From contig NZ_JAOWKY010000006.1 of assembly GCF_025751435.1 (NCBI RefSeq), positions 124,001-188,000 of the forward strand: a DNA stretch of 64,000 nt, in the 5' to 3' direction. The notes beneath the pieces are model-generated. The model was not told the origin of the DNA. It saw only the letters and a program-made list of their open reading frames with translations, and made no database searches. Source of the stretch: Albidovulum marisflavi. Its GTDB lineage: Bacteria > Pseudomonadota > Alphaproteobacteria > Rhodobacterales > Rhodobacteraceae. Positions 26,623 through 35,745 of the stretch are shown piece after piece; the stretch's first letter is position 1; every line of letters starts with the position of its first letter. Made by a program: the position numbers and the translations under genes.

Positions 26623-29600
26623 ATGATGCGACACGACGTTACCCTAGCGGACCGCTTCGACCTTACCAAGTCATCCGTGCTGCTGAACGGCACGCAGGCA
26701 CTGGTTCGCCTAATGCTTATGCAGAAGGAACGTGATCGCATCTTAGGTTTGCACACGGCGGGCTATGTCTCGGGCTATCGCGGATCGCCGCTGGGTGGGG
26801 TGGACCAGCAGATGGCGCGTGAGGACAAGCTGCTGAAGGCCAATGACATCCTGTTTCGGCCGGGCCTTAACGAAGATCTGGCCGCGACCGCCATCTGGGG
26901 CACCCAGCAGGCGGAACTGCGGGGGGAGGGAAAGTACGACGGCGTCTTTTCGTTGTGGTACGGCAAGGGCCCCGGCGTAGATCGTTCGGGCGACGTGATG
27001 CGTCACGCGAACATGGCCGGGACATCCAGGCACGGCGGTGTGTTGATGGCAATGGGGGATGACCACACCGGCGAGAGTTCGACCGTGTGCCACCAGTCCG
27101 ACTGGGCGCTTGTCGATGCCTACATGCCGATCGTCTCGCCGGCGGGTGTGCAGGAAATCCTGGACTTTGGCCTTTACGGGTTTGCCCTGTCGCGCTTTTC
27201 CGGCCTCTGGGTCGGGCTGAAGACCATGAAGGACACGATCGAGGTGACCTCGGTCGTCGATGGCAGCCTTGACCGGATGAGCTTTGTCACGCCCGACTTC
27301 CCGATGCCGGAGGGCGGGCTGAACATCCGCTTGAAGGATCACTGGATACCGCAAGAAGCGCGCATGATCGACCACAAGCGCTTCGCGGCCGAGGCTTTTG
27401 CCCGCGCCAACCGCATCGACCGTCGCGTGTGGGGCAAGTCGGGGGCGAAGATAGGTTTCGTGGCAGCGGGCAAGAACTGGCTGGACCTGACGCACGCGCT
27501 TGCCCTTCTCGGCATCGACGCGGCCGAAGCGGAGCGGCTTGGCATTACGACCTACAAGGTGGGGCAGACCTTCCCGCTTGACATGACCTCTTTCCACGAC
27601 TGGGCCGAAGGGCTCGACCTGATCGTGGTGGTCGAGGAAAAGCGCAAGCTGATCGAGGTCCAGATCAAGGAGGCGATATTCGACGACCGCCGCGGGCGGC
27701 GCGTCTATGGCTGGTACAAGGGCGGCGCGGGCAACATGCATGAACAGGAGCTGTTCCCAACCAGGATGGCCCTGGATCCGGTGATGGTGGCCGCGCGGAT
27801 CGGCGAGATCCTGAAAGAGGAGGGGCGCGGTACGGATCGCGTAAAGGCGGCACTTCAAGTCATTGAAGAATCTCAGAAAGAAGCAAACACTCAGGACCTG
27901 GCCGCGCGGCTTCCCTATTTCTGTTCGGGCTGCCCTCATAACACGTCGACCAAGCTTCCCGAGGGAAGTCGGGCCTATGCCGGGATCGGATGTCACTTCA
28001 TGGTCCAGTGGATGGATCGCGCCACCACCGGCTTCACGCACATGGGCGGAGAGGGCGCGAACTGGGTCGGCGAGGCGCCGTTTTCGACGCGCGATCACGT
28101 GTTTCAGAACCTTGGCGACGGGACCTACAATCACTCGGGACTGCTGGCCATCCGAGCTGCGCTCGCGGCCGGGACGAACATCACCTACAAGATCCTTTTC
28201 AACGATGCAGTTGCGATGACGGGTGGGCAGGCGAACGAAGGCGGTCTGACGGCAGACCGCATCGCGCGCGAAGTTCTGGCCATGGGCGTCCGTCACGTCG
28301 CGGTCGTCATGGACGACAAGGAAGAGGTCGACCGGAGCCTGTTCCCATCGGGAGTGGACTTCCATCTGCGCGACGAGCTGATGGCAGTTCAGGAAAAACT
28401 TAGCAAGAACAAAGGCGTGTCCGTAATCGTTTACGTTCAGACCTGCGCCGCCGAAAAGCGCCGCCGTCGCAAGCGTGGGACTTTCCCCGATCCCGACAAG
28501 CGCGTCTTCATCAACACCGACGTGTGCGAGGGTTGCGGCGACTGCGGAGTCCAGTCGAACTGCGTTTCAATCGTGCCGGTGGAAACGGAACTTGGCCGCA
28601 AGCGGGCGATAGATCAGTCTTCGTGCAACAAGGACTATTCCTGCCTGAAGGGGTTTTGCCCGTCTTTCGTGACCCTTGAAGGCGCCAGAGTGAAGAAGGC
28701 GGCGGCGACCGAATTTCATCTGCCGGAATTGCCGGACCCCAAGCTGCCCGGGATTTCGGGTACGCACAACGTGGTCGTCACCGGTGTGGGCGGGACCGGT
28801 GTCGTCACCATCGGCGCGGTCATGGCAATGGCGGCGCACCTTGACGGCAAGGCGGCCGGAATGATGGAGATGGCGGGCCTCGCGCAGAAGGGCGGCGCGG
28901 TTCACATCCACCTGCGCCTGGCGGAAAAGCCCCAGGACATCAACGCGATCCGCGTCGCGGTGGGTGAGGCCGACTGCGTGATAGGTGGCGATCTTGTCGT
29001 TACCGCCGGTGCAAAGACGCTTGGGCTGATGCGGCGCGGTCGCACCGGGGCGGTGGTGAACAATCACGAAATCATCACGGGAGAGTTCACGCGCAATCGG
29101 GAATTCCGACTACCTACCGGGCAGATGCGGCTTGCACTTGAAGCGCGGCTGAACGATCGCGTGACCTTCTTCGACGCGACCGACCTTGCCGCGAAACTGC
29201 TTGGCGATGCGATCTATTCCAACATGCTGGTTCTTGGTGCGGCCTGGCAGCAGGGTCTGGTGCCGATCTCTGTGGAAGCGATCCGCAAGGCGATCGAGAT
29301 GAACGGGGCTGCCGTCAAGGGTAACCTTCGCGCGTTCGAGATTGGACGCTGGGCGGTCGTGGACCCCGAGGGCGTCGAAGATGTTACTTCTGAAGGCGGC
29401 GATAAGACATTGTCTTTGCAAGAAAAGATTGATTATCGGGCGGCGCGGTTGGAAGCCTATCAGGATCGGGCCTATGCCGCTCGCTTCAGAAGGCTGGTGG
29501 ATAGCGCCCCGGCCCCCCTGAAAGAGGCCGTTGCCAAGGGGTATTATCAGCTCTTGGCCTACAAGGACGAGTATGAGGTCGCGCGGCTGCACCTGGAAAG

Positions 29601-30036
29601 CGCCGCGAAGGCGCGGGAAGAGTTCGAGGGAGACTTTCGAATGACCTTCCACCTCGCCCCTCCGATCCTGGCTGGCAAGGACGCGGGCGGGCGCCCGATA
29701 AAGCGCGCCTTCGGTTCATGGGTGCTGCCGCTTTTCCGCGTTCTGGCCGGGATGAAGCGGCTGCGCGGAACCACGCTCGATCCGTTCGGCTGGCTACCCG
29801 AGCGCCGGATGGAACGCATGCTGATTGCTCAGTACGAGGCGGACATGACCGAAGTCCTACCGCTTGTTTCCTCCTCGACCGAGGACCAGGCGCGCGCGCT
29901 GGCCGAACTGCCGCTTGATATCCGTGGTTTCGGCCCGATCAAGCACGATGCCGTGGCGAAAGCGGCCAAGCGGCGCGAGGAACTTTTGACGCTCATCCGC
30001 GCAGGCGGGTCGCCGGCGGCGCAGGCGGCGGAATAA
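26623..30036 (+). CDS. Indolepyruvate ferredoxin oxidoreductase family protein (IorA-IorB fusion)
   Basis: An 1137-residue cytosolic enzyme that oxidatively decarboxylates an aryl or branched 2-oxo acid to the acyl-CoA using thiamine diphosphate and ferredoxin. Order: pyrimidine/ThDP domains (GYRGSPLGGVDQQ near 49; CSGCPHNTSTK near 428; DGTYNHSGLLAIR), a ferredoxin segment with CEGCGDC near 638 and CNKDYSCLKGFCP near 668, the gamma domain (GVGGTGVVTIGAVM near 722, MMEMAGLAQKGGAV), and a long C-terminal region. ATG 26623 follows GCAGGAGAACC. The real substrate is uncertain; phenylacetate or indoleacetate formation is the family precedent. Confidence 0.9.
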   Translation: MMRHDVTLADRFDLTKSSVLLNGTQALVRLMLMQKERDRILGLHTAGYVSGYRGSPLGGVDQQMAREDKLLKANDILFRPGLNEDLAATAIWGTQQAELRGEGKYDGVFSLWYGKGPGVDRSGDVMRHANMAGTSRHGGVLMAMGDDHTGESSTVCHQSDWALVDAYMPIVSPAGVQEILDFGLYGFALSRFSGLWVGLKTMKDTIEVTSVVDGSLDRMSFVTPDFPMPEGGLNIRLKDHWIPQEARMIDHKRFAAEAFARANRIDRRVWGKSGAKIGFVAAGKNWLDLTHALALLGIDAAEAERLGITTYKVGQTFPLDMTSFHDWAEGLDLIVVVEEKRKLIEVQIKEAIFDDRRGRRVYGWYKGGAGNMHEQELFPTRMALDPVMVAARIGEILKEEGRGTDRVKAALQVIEESQKEANTQDLAARLPYFCSGCPHNTSTKLPEGSRAYAGIGCHFMVQWMDRATTGFTHMGGEGANWVGEAPFSTRDHVFQNLGDGTYNHSGLLAIRAALAAGTNITYKILFNDAVAMTGGQANEGGLTADRIAREVLAMGVRHVAVVMDDKEEVDRSLFPSGVDFHLRDELMAVQEKLSKNKGVSVIVYVQTCAAEKRRRRKRGTFPDPDKRVFINTDVCEGCGDCGVQSNCVSIVPVETELGRKRAIDQSSCNKDYSCLKGFCPSFVTLEGARVKKAAATEFHLPELPDPKLPGISGTHNVVVTGVGGTGVVTIGAVMAMAAHLDGKAAGMMEMAGLAQKGGAVHIHLRLAEKPQDINAIRVAVGEADCVIGGDLVVTAGAKTLGLMRRGRTGAVVNNHEIITGEFTRNREFRLPTGQMRLALEARLNDRVTFFDATDLAAKLLGDAIYSNMLVLGAAWQQGLVPISVEAIRKAIEMNGAAVKGNLRAFEIGRWAVVDPEGVEDVTSEGGDKTLSLQEKIDYRAARLEAYQDRAYAARFRRLVDSAPAPLKEAVAKGYYQLLAYKDEYEVARLHLESAAKAREEFEGDFRMTFHLAPPILAGKDAGGRPIKRAFGSWVLPLFRVLAGMKRLRGTTLDPFGWLPERRMERMLIAQYEADMTEVLPLVSSSTEDQARALAELPLDIRGFGPIKHDAVAKAAKRREELLTLIRAGGSPAAQAAE

Positions 30037-30051
30037 AAAAGGTTCACGCAG

Positions 30052-30069
30052 GCGTCACGGAAGTGACGC
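30052..30069. repeat. GCGTCAC-GGAA-GTGACGC perfect dyad
   Basis: A seven-base perfect inverted repeat with a GGAA tetraloop, 15 bases after the oxidoreductase stop and 42 bases before the acyltransferase start. No T tract follows. It can be a Rho-dependent end signal, an mRNA-stabilising hairpin or an operator of the acyltransferase gene. Confidence 0.45.
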
Positions 30070-30111
30070 AGAAAACAGGCTCAGTACTGACTGAAACCTT
30101 TGGGGGCGGTC

Positions 30112-30984
30112 ATGAACGGCAAGCTTGCGCGCGATATTTCCTACTCCTCCTCGGCGCGGAGCCGCACGGGACGGACCGTGATACGACTGATGGAAAACGT
30201 GACCGGCCGACTGTCCCTTATCCGACGGGCCGCCGGGTATCATGACGACGTCGCGGCGGGCGAAGATTTCTGGCGCGTCATGGTGGATCGCTACGGCATC
30301 AGCCTGGACGTGATCGCCGGCAGCCTTGAGGACATCCCTGCGCGCGGGCCGCTTATCCTGGTCGCCAATCACCCCTACGGAATTCTTGACGGGCTGGTCA
30401 TGGGATACCTCCTGTCGGCCCTGCGCGGCGATTTCCGCGTTCTTGCCCATCGGATCTTCCGCCGGGCGGCAGAGCTTGAACGGGTGATCCTCCCCGTCAA
30501 CTTCGATGAGACACCCGCCGCGCTGCGTGAAAATCTGGCCGTCCGTGCCCAGGCGCTTGACTACCTGGCGGGCGGCGGAGCGATCGGCATCTTCCCTGGC
30601 GGCACAGTCTCGACCGCGCCGCGGCCGTTCGGACGCCCGCTGGACCCGATGTGGCGCAACTTCACGGCGCGGATGATCGCAAAGTCGGATGCCACGGTCG
30701 TCCCGATCTTCTTCGACGGCGCGAATTCCCGGCTGTTCCAGATGGCGAGCCATCTGCACTGCACGTTGCGCATGGGCCTTCTGATCCGGGAATTCCGCCA
30801 GCGGATCGACCGGCCGGTAAGGATCGCGGTGGGCAAGCCCATCGATCCCCAGGAATTGCGTGCGCGACGCGGGGATGGCAAAGCGATGATGGATTTCCTT
30901 CGGAAGGCGACGTATGAGTTGTCGCCAAGGCCCCTGCCGTCCATCGGCTACGGCTACGAGTTCGAAGAAAAGTACCGCGCCTGA
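30112..30984 (+). CDS. Lysophospholipid acyltransferase family protein
   Basis: A 290-residue PlsC-related acyltransferase at the inner face of the membrane. The acyl-acceptor motif is [11 protein letters not shown], with five rather than four residues between the His and Asp, a form typical of the hemolysin-like branch; [11 protein letters not shown] is the second conserved block and [14 protein letters not shown] the third. The ATG at 30112 follows TTTGGGGGCGG. The acyl acceptor cannot be told; a lyso-lipid or ornithine-lipid precursor are both possible. murI follows after 29 bases. Confidence 0.82.
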   Translation: MNGKLARDISYSSSARSRTGRTVIRLMENVTGRLSLIRRAAGYHDDVAAGEDFWRVMVDRYGISLDVIAGSLEDIPARGPLILVANHPYGILDGLVMGYLLSALRGDFRVLAHRIFRRAAELERVILPVNFDETPAALRENLAVRAQALDYLAGGGAIGIFPGGTVSTAPRPFGRPLDPMWRNFTARMIAKSDATVVPIFFDGANSRLFQMASHLHCTLRMGLLIREFRQRIDRPVRIAVGKPIDPQELRARRGDGKAMMDFLRKATYELSPRPLPSIGYGYEFEEKYRA

Positions 30985-31013
30985 AAGCCGCGCGGGGTCG
31001 CGCGGAGGCAAAA

Positions 31014-31826
31014 ATGGCGGTGGGCATTTTCGATTCGGGACTGGGCGGGCTGACGGTTCTGGATGCTGTTGCGCGCGCGCTGCCCGAAGTTCCCTTCGTC
31101 TATTTCGGCGACAACGCCCACGCCCCCTATGGCGTGAGGGATGCGGACGACATCTTCAATCTGACCTGCGCCGCGGTCGAAAGGCTTTGGCTCGAAGGCT
31201 GCGACCTTGTGATCCTGGCCTGCAACACGGCCTCGGCAGCGGCGCTGCGGCGCATGCAGGAAACCTGGGTTCCTGACGACAAGCGCGTTCTGGGCGTGTT
31301 CGTCCCGCTGATCGAGGCGCTGACGGAACGCCAGTGGGGTGATAATTCCCCGCCGCGGGAGGTTGCCGTAAAGCATGTCGCCCTGTTCGCAACGCCCGCG
31401 ACGGTCGCGAGCCGTGCTTTCCAGAGGGAACTGGCCTATCGCGCGATCGGTGTCGACGTCGAAGCGCAGCCTTGCGGGGGCGTGGTCGACGCGATCGAGC
31501 AAGGCGACGAGATTCTTGCCGAGGCGCTTGTCCGCTCTCATGTGGAGGCTTTGAAGCGCCGGATGCCGATGCCCGAGGCTGCAATCCTCGGGTGCACGCA
31601 CTACCCCCTGATGGAGCATGCGTTCCGTGCGGCCCTTGGGCCGGAGGTTGCCGTGTTCTCCCAAGCGAACCTCGTCGCCGAAAGCCTGAAGGATTACCTG
31701 AACCGCCGGCCCGAGTTCCTGGGATCGGGCCGCGTTTCCAAGTTCCTGACGACCGGCGACCCGCAGCGCGTGTCCGACAAGGCGACGCAGTTCTTGCGCC
31801 GGCCCATCCGCTTCGAAGCCGCCTGA
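31014..31826 (+). CDS. murI: Glutamate racemase
   Basis: A 270-residue cofactor-independent racemase supplying D-glutamate for peptidoglycan. [13 protein letters not shown] at the N-terminus, [10 protein letters not shown], and the two catalytic cysteines in [11 protein letters not shown] and GCTHYPLME are present. Length and motifs are typical. It is preceded closely by the acyltransferase gene, so the two may share a transcript. Confidence 0.95.
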   Translation: MAVGIFDSGLGGLTVLDAVARALPEVPFVYFGDNAHAPYGVRDADDIFNLTCAAVERLWLEGCDLVILACNTASAAALRRMQETWVPDDKRVLGVFVPLIEALTERQWGDNSPPREVAVKHVALFATPATVASRAFQRELAYRAIGVDVEAQPCGGVVDAIEQGDEILAEALVRSHVEALKRRMPMPEAAILGCTHYPLMEHAFRAALGPEVAVFSQANLVAESLKDYLNRRPEFLGSGRVSKFLTTGDPQRVSDKATQFLRRPIRFEAA

Positions 31827-31952
31827 TCCCGCTCTCACCATCCGGTCATTTTCCTGTCGCAAACGCACCATCCATCGGAAACGAGGTCGCGCGCGGAACA
31901 GCGATTCTGCCCGCCGCAGTGAAGTCTTGTTCCCGATGGACGGGAGGACAGG

Positions 31953-32831
31953 ATGCGTTACGGGACCGGTGTCGTTTTGGTGGTGGTCGCAGGGCTGCTG
32001 TGGTCCGGATTTGGCCTTGCCGTGCGTCATCTTGACGGGGCAGGGGCGTGGGCCGTGGTCTTCTGGCGCTCGGTCGCGCTTGTTCCGGCGCTGATGCTGT
32101 TCGTTTCGTGGCGCTCTCGCGGGCAGGCGATGCGCCGGGTGTTGGCAACGGGTTGGTCGGGCGTCGTGGGCGGACTGTGCCTGATCGCCGCTTCGCTTGG
32201 CGGGATCTATTCGATCCAGGCAACGACGGTCGCCAATGCTGTGTTTCTCTTCGCAGCCGCGCCGTTCCTGACCGCGGTTCTTGGCTGGGCACTTCTGGGA
32301 GAGCGGGTGCGCGGGGCGACCTGGGCCTCGATCGCGCTTGCCGCGGTGGGGATTTTCATCATGGTGCGCGAAGGGTTGGCGCTTGGCGCGCTAGACGGAA
32401 ACCTCGCCGCCCTTGGCTCTGCCCTGGGCTTCGCGGGTTTCACGGTTGCGATCCGCTCTGGCCGGCAAGGCGACATGATGCCGACGGTGGTTCTTGGCGG
32501 CGTGTTCACCATGATCGCCGCCGCGTTCGTCGCGCCGGCGATGGGCGAGACGCTTTGGGTTTCGACCCATGACATCATCCTGTCCATGGCCATGGGCGCC
32601 TGCCTTCTGGCAACGGGAATGGCGCTTTACACGATCGGCAGCCGCGTTATCCCTGCGGCGGAACTGCCGCTTCTGTCGATCGTCGAGGTTTTGCTGGCAC
32701 CGGTCTGGGTGTGGCTGTTCCTGGGGGAAACCGCCTCGGGCGGAACGGTTCTTGGGGGCACGATCCTTGTCAGCGCGGTGGTTCTGAACGCGCTCAGCGG
32801 AATGCGCGGCAGGGCGGTCGTCCCGGCCTGA
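31953..32831 (+). CDS. EamA/DMT-family transporter
   Basis: A 292-residue membrane protein with about ten helices in two EamA repeats (about residues 1-135 and 145-285). GLLWSGFGLAVRHLDGAGAW begins the first repeat and a GLALGALDGNLAALGSAL stretch leads into the second. Members export amino acids or other metabolites. The substrate is not predictable. GGGAGGACAGG precedes the start. Confidence 0.88.
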   Translation: MRYGTGVVLVVVAGLLWSGFGLAVRHLDGAGAWAVVFWRSVALVPALMLFVSWRSRGQAMRRVLATGWSGVVGGLCLIAASLGGIYSIQATTVANAVFLFAAAPFLTAVLGWALLGERVRGATWASIALAAVGIFIMVREGLALGALDGNLAALGSALGFAGFTVAIRSGRQGDMMPTVVLGGVFTMIAAAFVAPAMGETLWVSTHDIILSMAMGACLLATGMALYTIGSRVIPAAELPLLSIVEVLLAPVWVWLFLGETASGGTVLGGTILVSAVVLNALSGMRGRAVVPA

Positions 32832-32872
32832 GCCGGATTGCCCCCGGCCCCATTCCATGAGAGGGATCAGGC

Positions 32873-33442
32873 ATGATCCGCGCATTTTTCGCCCTCACGC
32901 TTCCCGACACGGCGCTCGACCAGATCGAGCGTCTTCAGGCCGCCATCCCCTTCGGGCGCGCGGCCCCGGCCGAGAACCTTCATCTGACGCTCGCGTTTCT
33001 GGGCGAGGTTTCGCCAGAGACGCTGGAAGCCGCGCATGAGGCCGCGGAAACCTTGGCGCCACCTCCTTTTGCGCTGGAACTCAGGGGACTTGTTCATCTG
33101 GGGCGTCAGCCCGGTGGCGTGATCGCTTCGGGCGTGGTGCCCGAGCCGCGTCTGGATGGGCTGGCGAAATCGCTGCGATCGCGGCTTGCCGGAACCGGCA
33201 TCCAGTTGCCGCGCGAAAGGTTTCGTCCGCATGTGACGCTGATCCGTCTGCGTCAGGACGATGCCGACGATGCCACGCTGGCCCGGATCCTCGGGCGGCA
33301 CGCGGATTTCCGGGCAGGGCCCATTCCGGTCACCGGGCTGTCGCTGTTCCGGTCCTACCTGGGTGGAGATTCCGCCCGGCACGAGGAACTGGCGCGCTAC
33401 TCCTTCGATCCCGCGGACCTCCGCGACGTTTTTTCTCGTTGA
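32873..33442 (+). CDS. thpR: RNA 2',3'-cyclic phosphodiesterase
   Basis: A 189-residue 2H-phosphoesterase (LigT/ThpR). The two HxTx motifs are HLTLAFLG near residue 41 and HVTLIRLR near 122, with the expected spacing. It opens RNA 2',3'-cyclic phosphates to 2'-phosphates, probably in tRNA-fragment repair. RIRAFFAL-type N-terminus (MIRAFFALTLP) is typical. ccmE follows after 67 bases. Confidence 0.92.
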   Translation: MIRAFFALTLPDTALDQIERLQAAIPFGRAAPAENLHLTLAFLGEVSPETLEAAHEAAETLAPPPFALELRGLVHLGRQPGGVIASGVVPEPRLDGLAKSLRSRLAGTGIQLPRERFRPHVTLIRLRQDDADDATLARILGRHADFRAGPIPVTGLSLFRSYLGGDSARHEELARYSFDPADLRDVFSR

Positions 33443-33509
33443 AACAGCGGCGCGGGACAGCCATCTAGCGATGGCCGGAACGGGACCGGCCGCGGGTCGA
33501 GGAAATATC

Positions 33510-33968
33510 ATGAAGGGTTTGAAGAAACAGCGCCGCATCCAGATCATCGTTCTGGCGGTGCTGGCCATGGTGGGTGCGATGGCGGCGTTCAAGTTCGCGA
33601 TGCCCGACGCGCTGCAATACTTCCGCTCTCCGACCGAGGTTGTGGCGTCCCCTCCGGAGCCCAATGAAACCTTCCGCATCGGCGGCCTTGTCGAGGAAGG
33701 AAGCCTTGTCCGGGGCGAGGGGGCCGAAATCACCTTCCGCGTGACGGATGGCAACGGCGTCGTGCCGATTAGCTACACCGGCCTGCTGCCCGACCTCTTC
33801 GGTGAGGGCGAAGGCGTCGTCGCGACCGGGAAGCTGGTTGAAGGAACCTTCCAGGCAAGCGAGATCCTGGCCAGGCACGATGAGACCTACATGCCAAAGG
33901 AGGTCATAGACGCGCTGAAGGAACAGGGTGTCTACGTCGAACCGGGCGCTTCTGCAGCCATGAATTAA
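33510..33968 (+). CDS. ccmE: Cytochrome c maturation protein CcmE
   Basis: A 152-residue periplasmic heme chaperone anchored by an N-terminal helix (IQIIVLAVLAMVGAMAAF). The OB-fold follows and ends in ILARHDETYMPKEV, whose His binds heme covalently. It passes heme to the CcmFH lyase. The ATG at 33510 gives the normal short basic N-terminus; the upstream frame is thpR overlap. Here it lies apart from other ccm genes. Confidence 0.95.
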   Translation: MKGLKKQRRIQIIVLAVLAMVGAMAAFKFAMPDALQYFRSPTEVVASPPEPNETFRIGGLVEEGSLVRGEGAEITFRVTDGNGVVPISYTGLLPDLFGEGEGVVATGKLVEGTFQASEILARHDETYMPKEVIDALKEQGVYVEPGASAAMN

Positions 33969-34015
33969 CGATATCCGAGGAGCCTTCCGGGACATGCAAG
34001 CCCCGGAGAGGTTCC

Positions 34016-34627
34016 ATGCCCAGCGTCGAAGAGATCGCCCGAGAAATCACGGCCCGCGAGGGCGGCTATGTGAACGACCCCGACGATCCGGGGGGCGCCA
34101 CCAACCACGGCGTCACGCTTGGCGCCATGCGCAGGTTAGGGATCGATCTGGACGGGGACGGGCGCGTGACCACCTCTGACGTCAAGCAGCTCACGCGCGC
34201 TCGTGCCGAACAGATCTTTGTCGAGCAGTATTTTCGAAAACCGCGTATCGACCTGCTGCCCCAAGTGGTGCAGGCCAGCGTCTTTGACATGTATGTGAAT
34301 GCGGGCGCCGAGGCGGTCCGCATCCTTCAGCTTCTTCTGAATGACATGGGCTTTGAAGTCACGGTGGATGCGGCGATCGGACCGCAGACCTCTGCGGCGG
34401 CAGTCGCCGCGGCGGATCCATCGCCGGGGCTTCTTGCCGACGCCTACGGCATCGCTCGGCGCGACTACTACTACGCCTTGGGCGATCGACGACCGGCAAG
34501 CCGAAAGTTCGCCCGCCGCAGGGATGGAGGCAAGGGCGGCTGGATACTCCGCGCCGAGGAATTCATCTCTCCGCGCTTTCACCTGAGCGAGACCGAGCAT
34601 CGGGAGAGGACTGCGTCATGGGCCTGA
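34016..34627 (+). CDS. Holin-associated N-acetylmuramidase (GH108), GTA-type endolysin
   Basis: A 203-residue murein hydrolase. EGGYVNDPDDPGGATNHGVT is the GH108 active-site block with its catalytic Glu; a C-terminal peptidoglycan-binding segment follows (about 95-170). There is no signal peptide, so release needs a holin, and a holin-like gene overlaps its end by ten bases. In Rhodobacter capsulatus an unlinked endolysin-holin pair of this type releases the gene transfer agent. No capsid genes are in the window, so a GTA lysis cassette is a better reading than a prophage. Confidence 0.85.
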   Translation: MPSVEEIAREITAREGGYVNDPDDPGGATNHGVTLGAMRRLGIDLDGDGRVTTSDVKQLTRARAEQIFVEQYFRKPRIDLLPQVVQASVFDMYVNAGAEAVRILQLLLNDMGFEVTVDAAIGPQTSAAAVAAADPSPGLLADAYGIARRDYYYALGDRRPASRKFARRRDGGKGGWILRAEEFISPRFHLSETEHRERTASWA

Positions 34628-35121
34628 TTTCGCGGATTCTGGGCGCTGGTCCGGCAACGTCGGCGTTGGGACAGGCGGTTGTCGACGTGGCAGGGGCGTT
34701 CACGCCCAATGCCACCCGCAAGCTTGAGGCGGCTCAGGCGGCCTACATCGCGGCGCTTGACGAGTTCGGGGCAGAGTTTCAGTTTGTGCGGCCCGGCCCG
34801 TTCGACCGTTTCGTAAATGGCCTGAACCGCTTGCCGCGCCCGATGCTGGCCTTCGGGACGTTGGGCCTTTTCATCTATGCCATGGTCGATCCGGCACATT
34901 TCGCACAGCGGATGGTGGGGTTGAACTATGTCCCGGAACCGCTTTGGTGGCTTCTGGCGGCCATCGTCGGGTTCTACTTTGGTGCGCGCGAGGCGCATTA
35001 TTTCCGCACCCGTGCAGACGCACTGCCCGCCAGCGAGGGCCAGCCCGTTGCGGCCACGCCCGTCCCTGCCCGCAATCCCGCGCTTGAGGAATGGCGGCAC
35101 GCGCGGGGGCGCGACCGCTAG
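34618..35121 (+). CDS. GTA/phage holin-like membrane protein (3TM holin family)
   Basis: A 167-residue protein starting inside the endolysin gene. Residues about 75-95 (PMLAFGTLGLFIYAMV) and 105-125 (PLWWLLAAIVGFYFGA) are membrane helices; the N-terminal third is amphipathic and Ala-rich, and the tail is hydrophilic. This is the pattern of the GTA_holin_3TM family. It would permeabilise the inner membrane so the upstream muramidase can reach the wall. Confidence 0.8.
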   Translation: MGLISRILGAGPATSALGQAVVDVAGAFTPNATRKLEAAQAAYIAALDEFGAEFQFVRPGPFDRFVNGLNRLPRPMLAFGTLGLFIYAMVDPAHFAQRMVGLNYVPEPLWWLLAAIVGFYFGAREAHYFRTRADALPASEGQPVAATPVPARNPALEEWRHARGRDR

Positions 35122-35163
35122 CCCCGGCTGCATGGCGCCGGATTATCGCAGTAGCTTCTGGCC

Positions 35164-35745
35164 ATGTATTTCAGATTGTTGATTCTCTTCTTCTCCGTCG
35201 CCGCGTTCGCCGGTTCCGTGTTTTGGGTCGGACCGGTCGTGGCGACCGCGACGCTCGTTCCGATGGGTCTGGTCCTTGTTGCCCTGATCTGGGTGATCGC
35301 CGGCGTCTTAGCACCACGGCGGGACTGGATCCTGGTCGACGGGTCAAACGTGCTTTACTGGCGCAATGACACGCCCGATCTCGCCACCGTGCGGCTGGTG
35401 GTGAGCGAGCTGCTGCGCCGGGATCTGACGCCGGTCGTCTGGTTCGACGCGAATGCGGGCTATCTGGTCGCCGGGCGCTACCTTGGGCCGGGGGCGCTTG
35501 CGCGGCAGCTTGGCATTCCCGCCGCGCAGGTCTTCGTGGCGCCGAAGGGCACTCCGGCCGACCCTTTGATTCTTGAGGGTGCGCAGGCTCTCTCCGCCCG
35601 GGTCGTGACGAATGATCGATACCGTGACTGGTCCGACGCGTTTCCCGCGCTCGGCCTTCCGGAGGTTCTGGTGCGCGGCCAGATCCGCGACGGCAAGGCG
35701 ATCCTCACTCCGGTCGGGACCCAGGCCGCGCGTGTCAGCGCCTAG
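35164..35745 (+). CDS. Membrane-anchored NYN (Zc3h12a-like) ribonuclease
   Basis: A 193-residue protein with two N-terminal membrane helices (residues 3-22 and 26-50), then a PIN/NYN nuclease fold. Acidic catalytic positions are visible: Asp in ILVDGSNVLYW, Asp in VVWFDANAGYL, Asp in the ADPLILEGA segment and Asp-Arg in VVTNDRYRDW. That is the RNase Zc3h12a-type arrangement. It is probably an inner-membrane RNA endonuclease; the target is unknown. It follows the lysis pair by 42 bases. Its stop codon overlaps that of mazG in a shared CTAG. Confidence 0.78.
   Translation: MYFRLLILFFSVAAFAGSVFWVGPVVATATLVPMGLVLVALIWVIAGVLAPRRDWILVDGSNVLYWRNDTPDLATVRLVVSELLRRDLTPVVWFDANAGYLVAGRYLGPGALARQLGIPAAQVFVAPKGTPADPLILEGAQALSARVVTNDRYRDWSDAFPALGLPEVLVRGQIRDGKAILTPVGTQAARVSA

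Noticed and set aside
34016-35121. Prophage remnant
   Set aside because: No other phage gene, integrase, att repeat or composition shift is seen; a GTA-type lysis pair explains it better.
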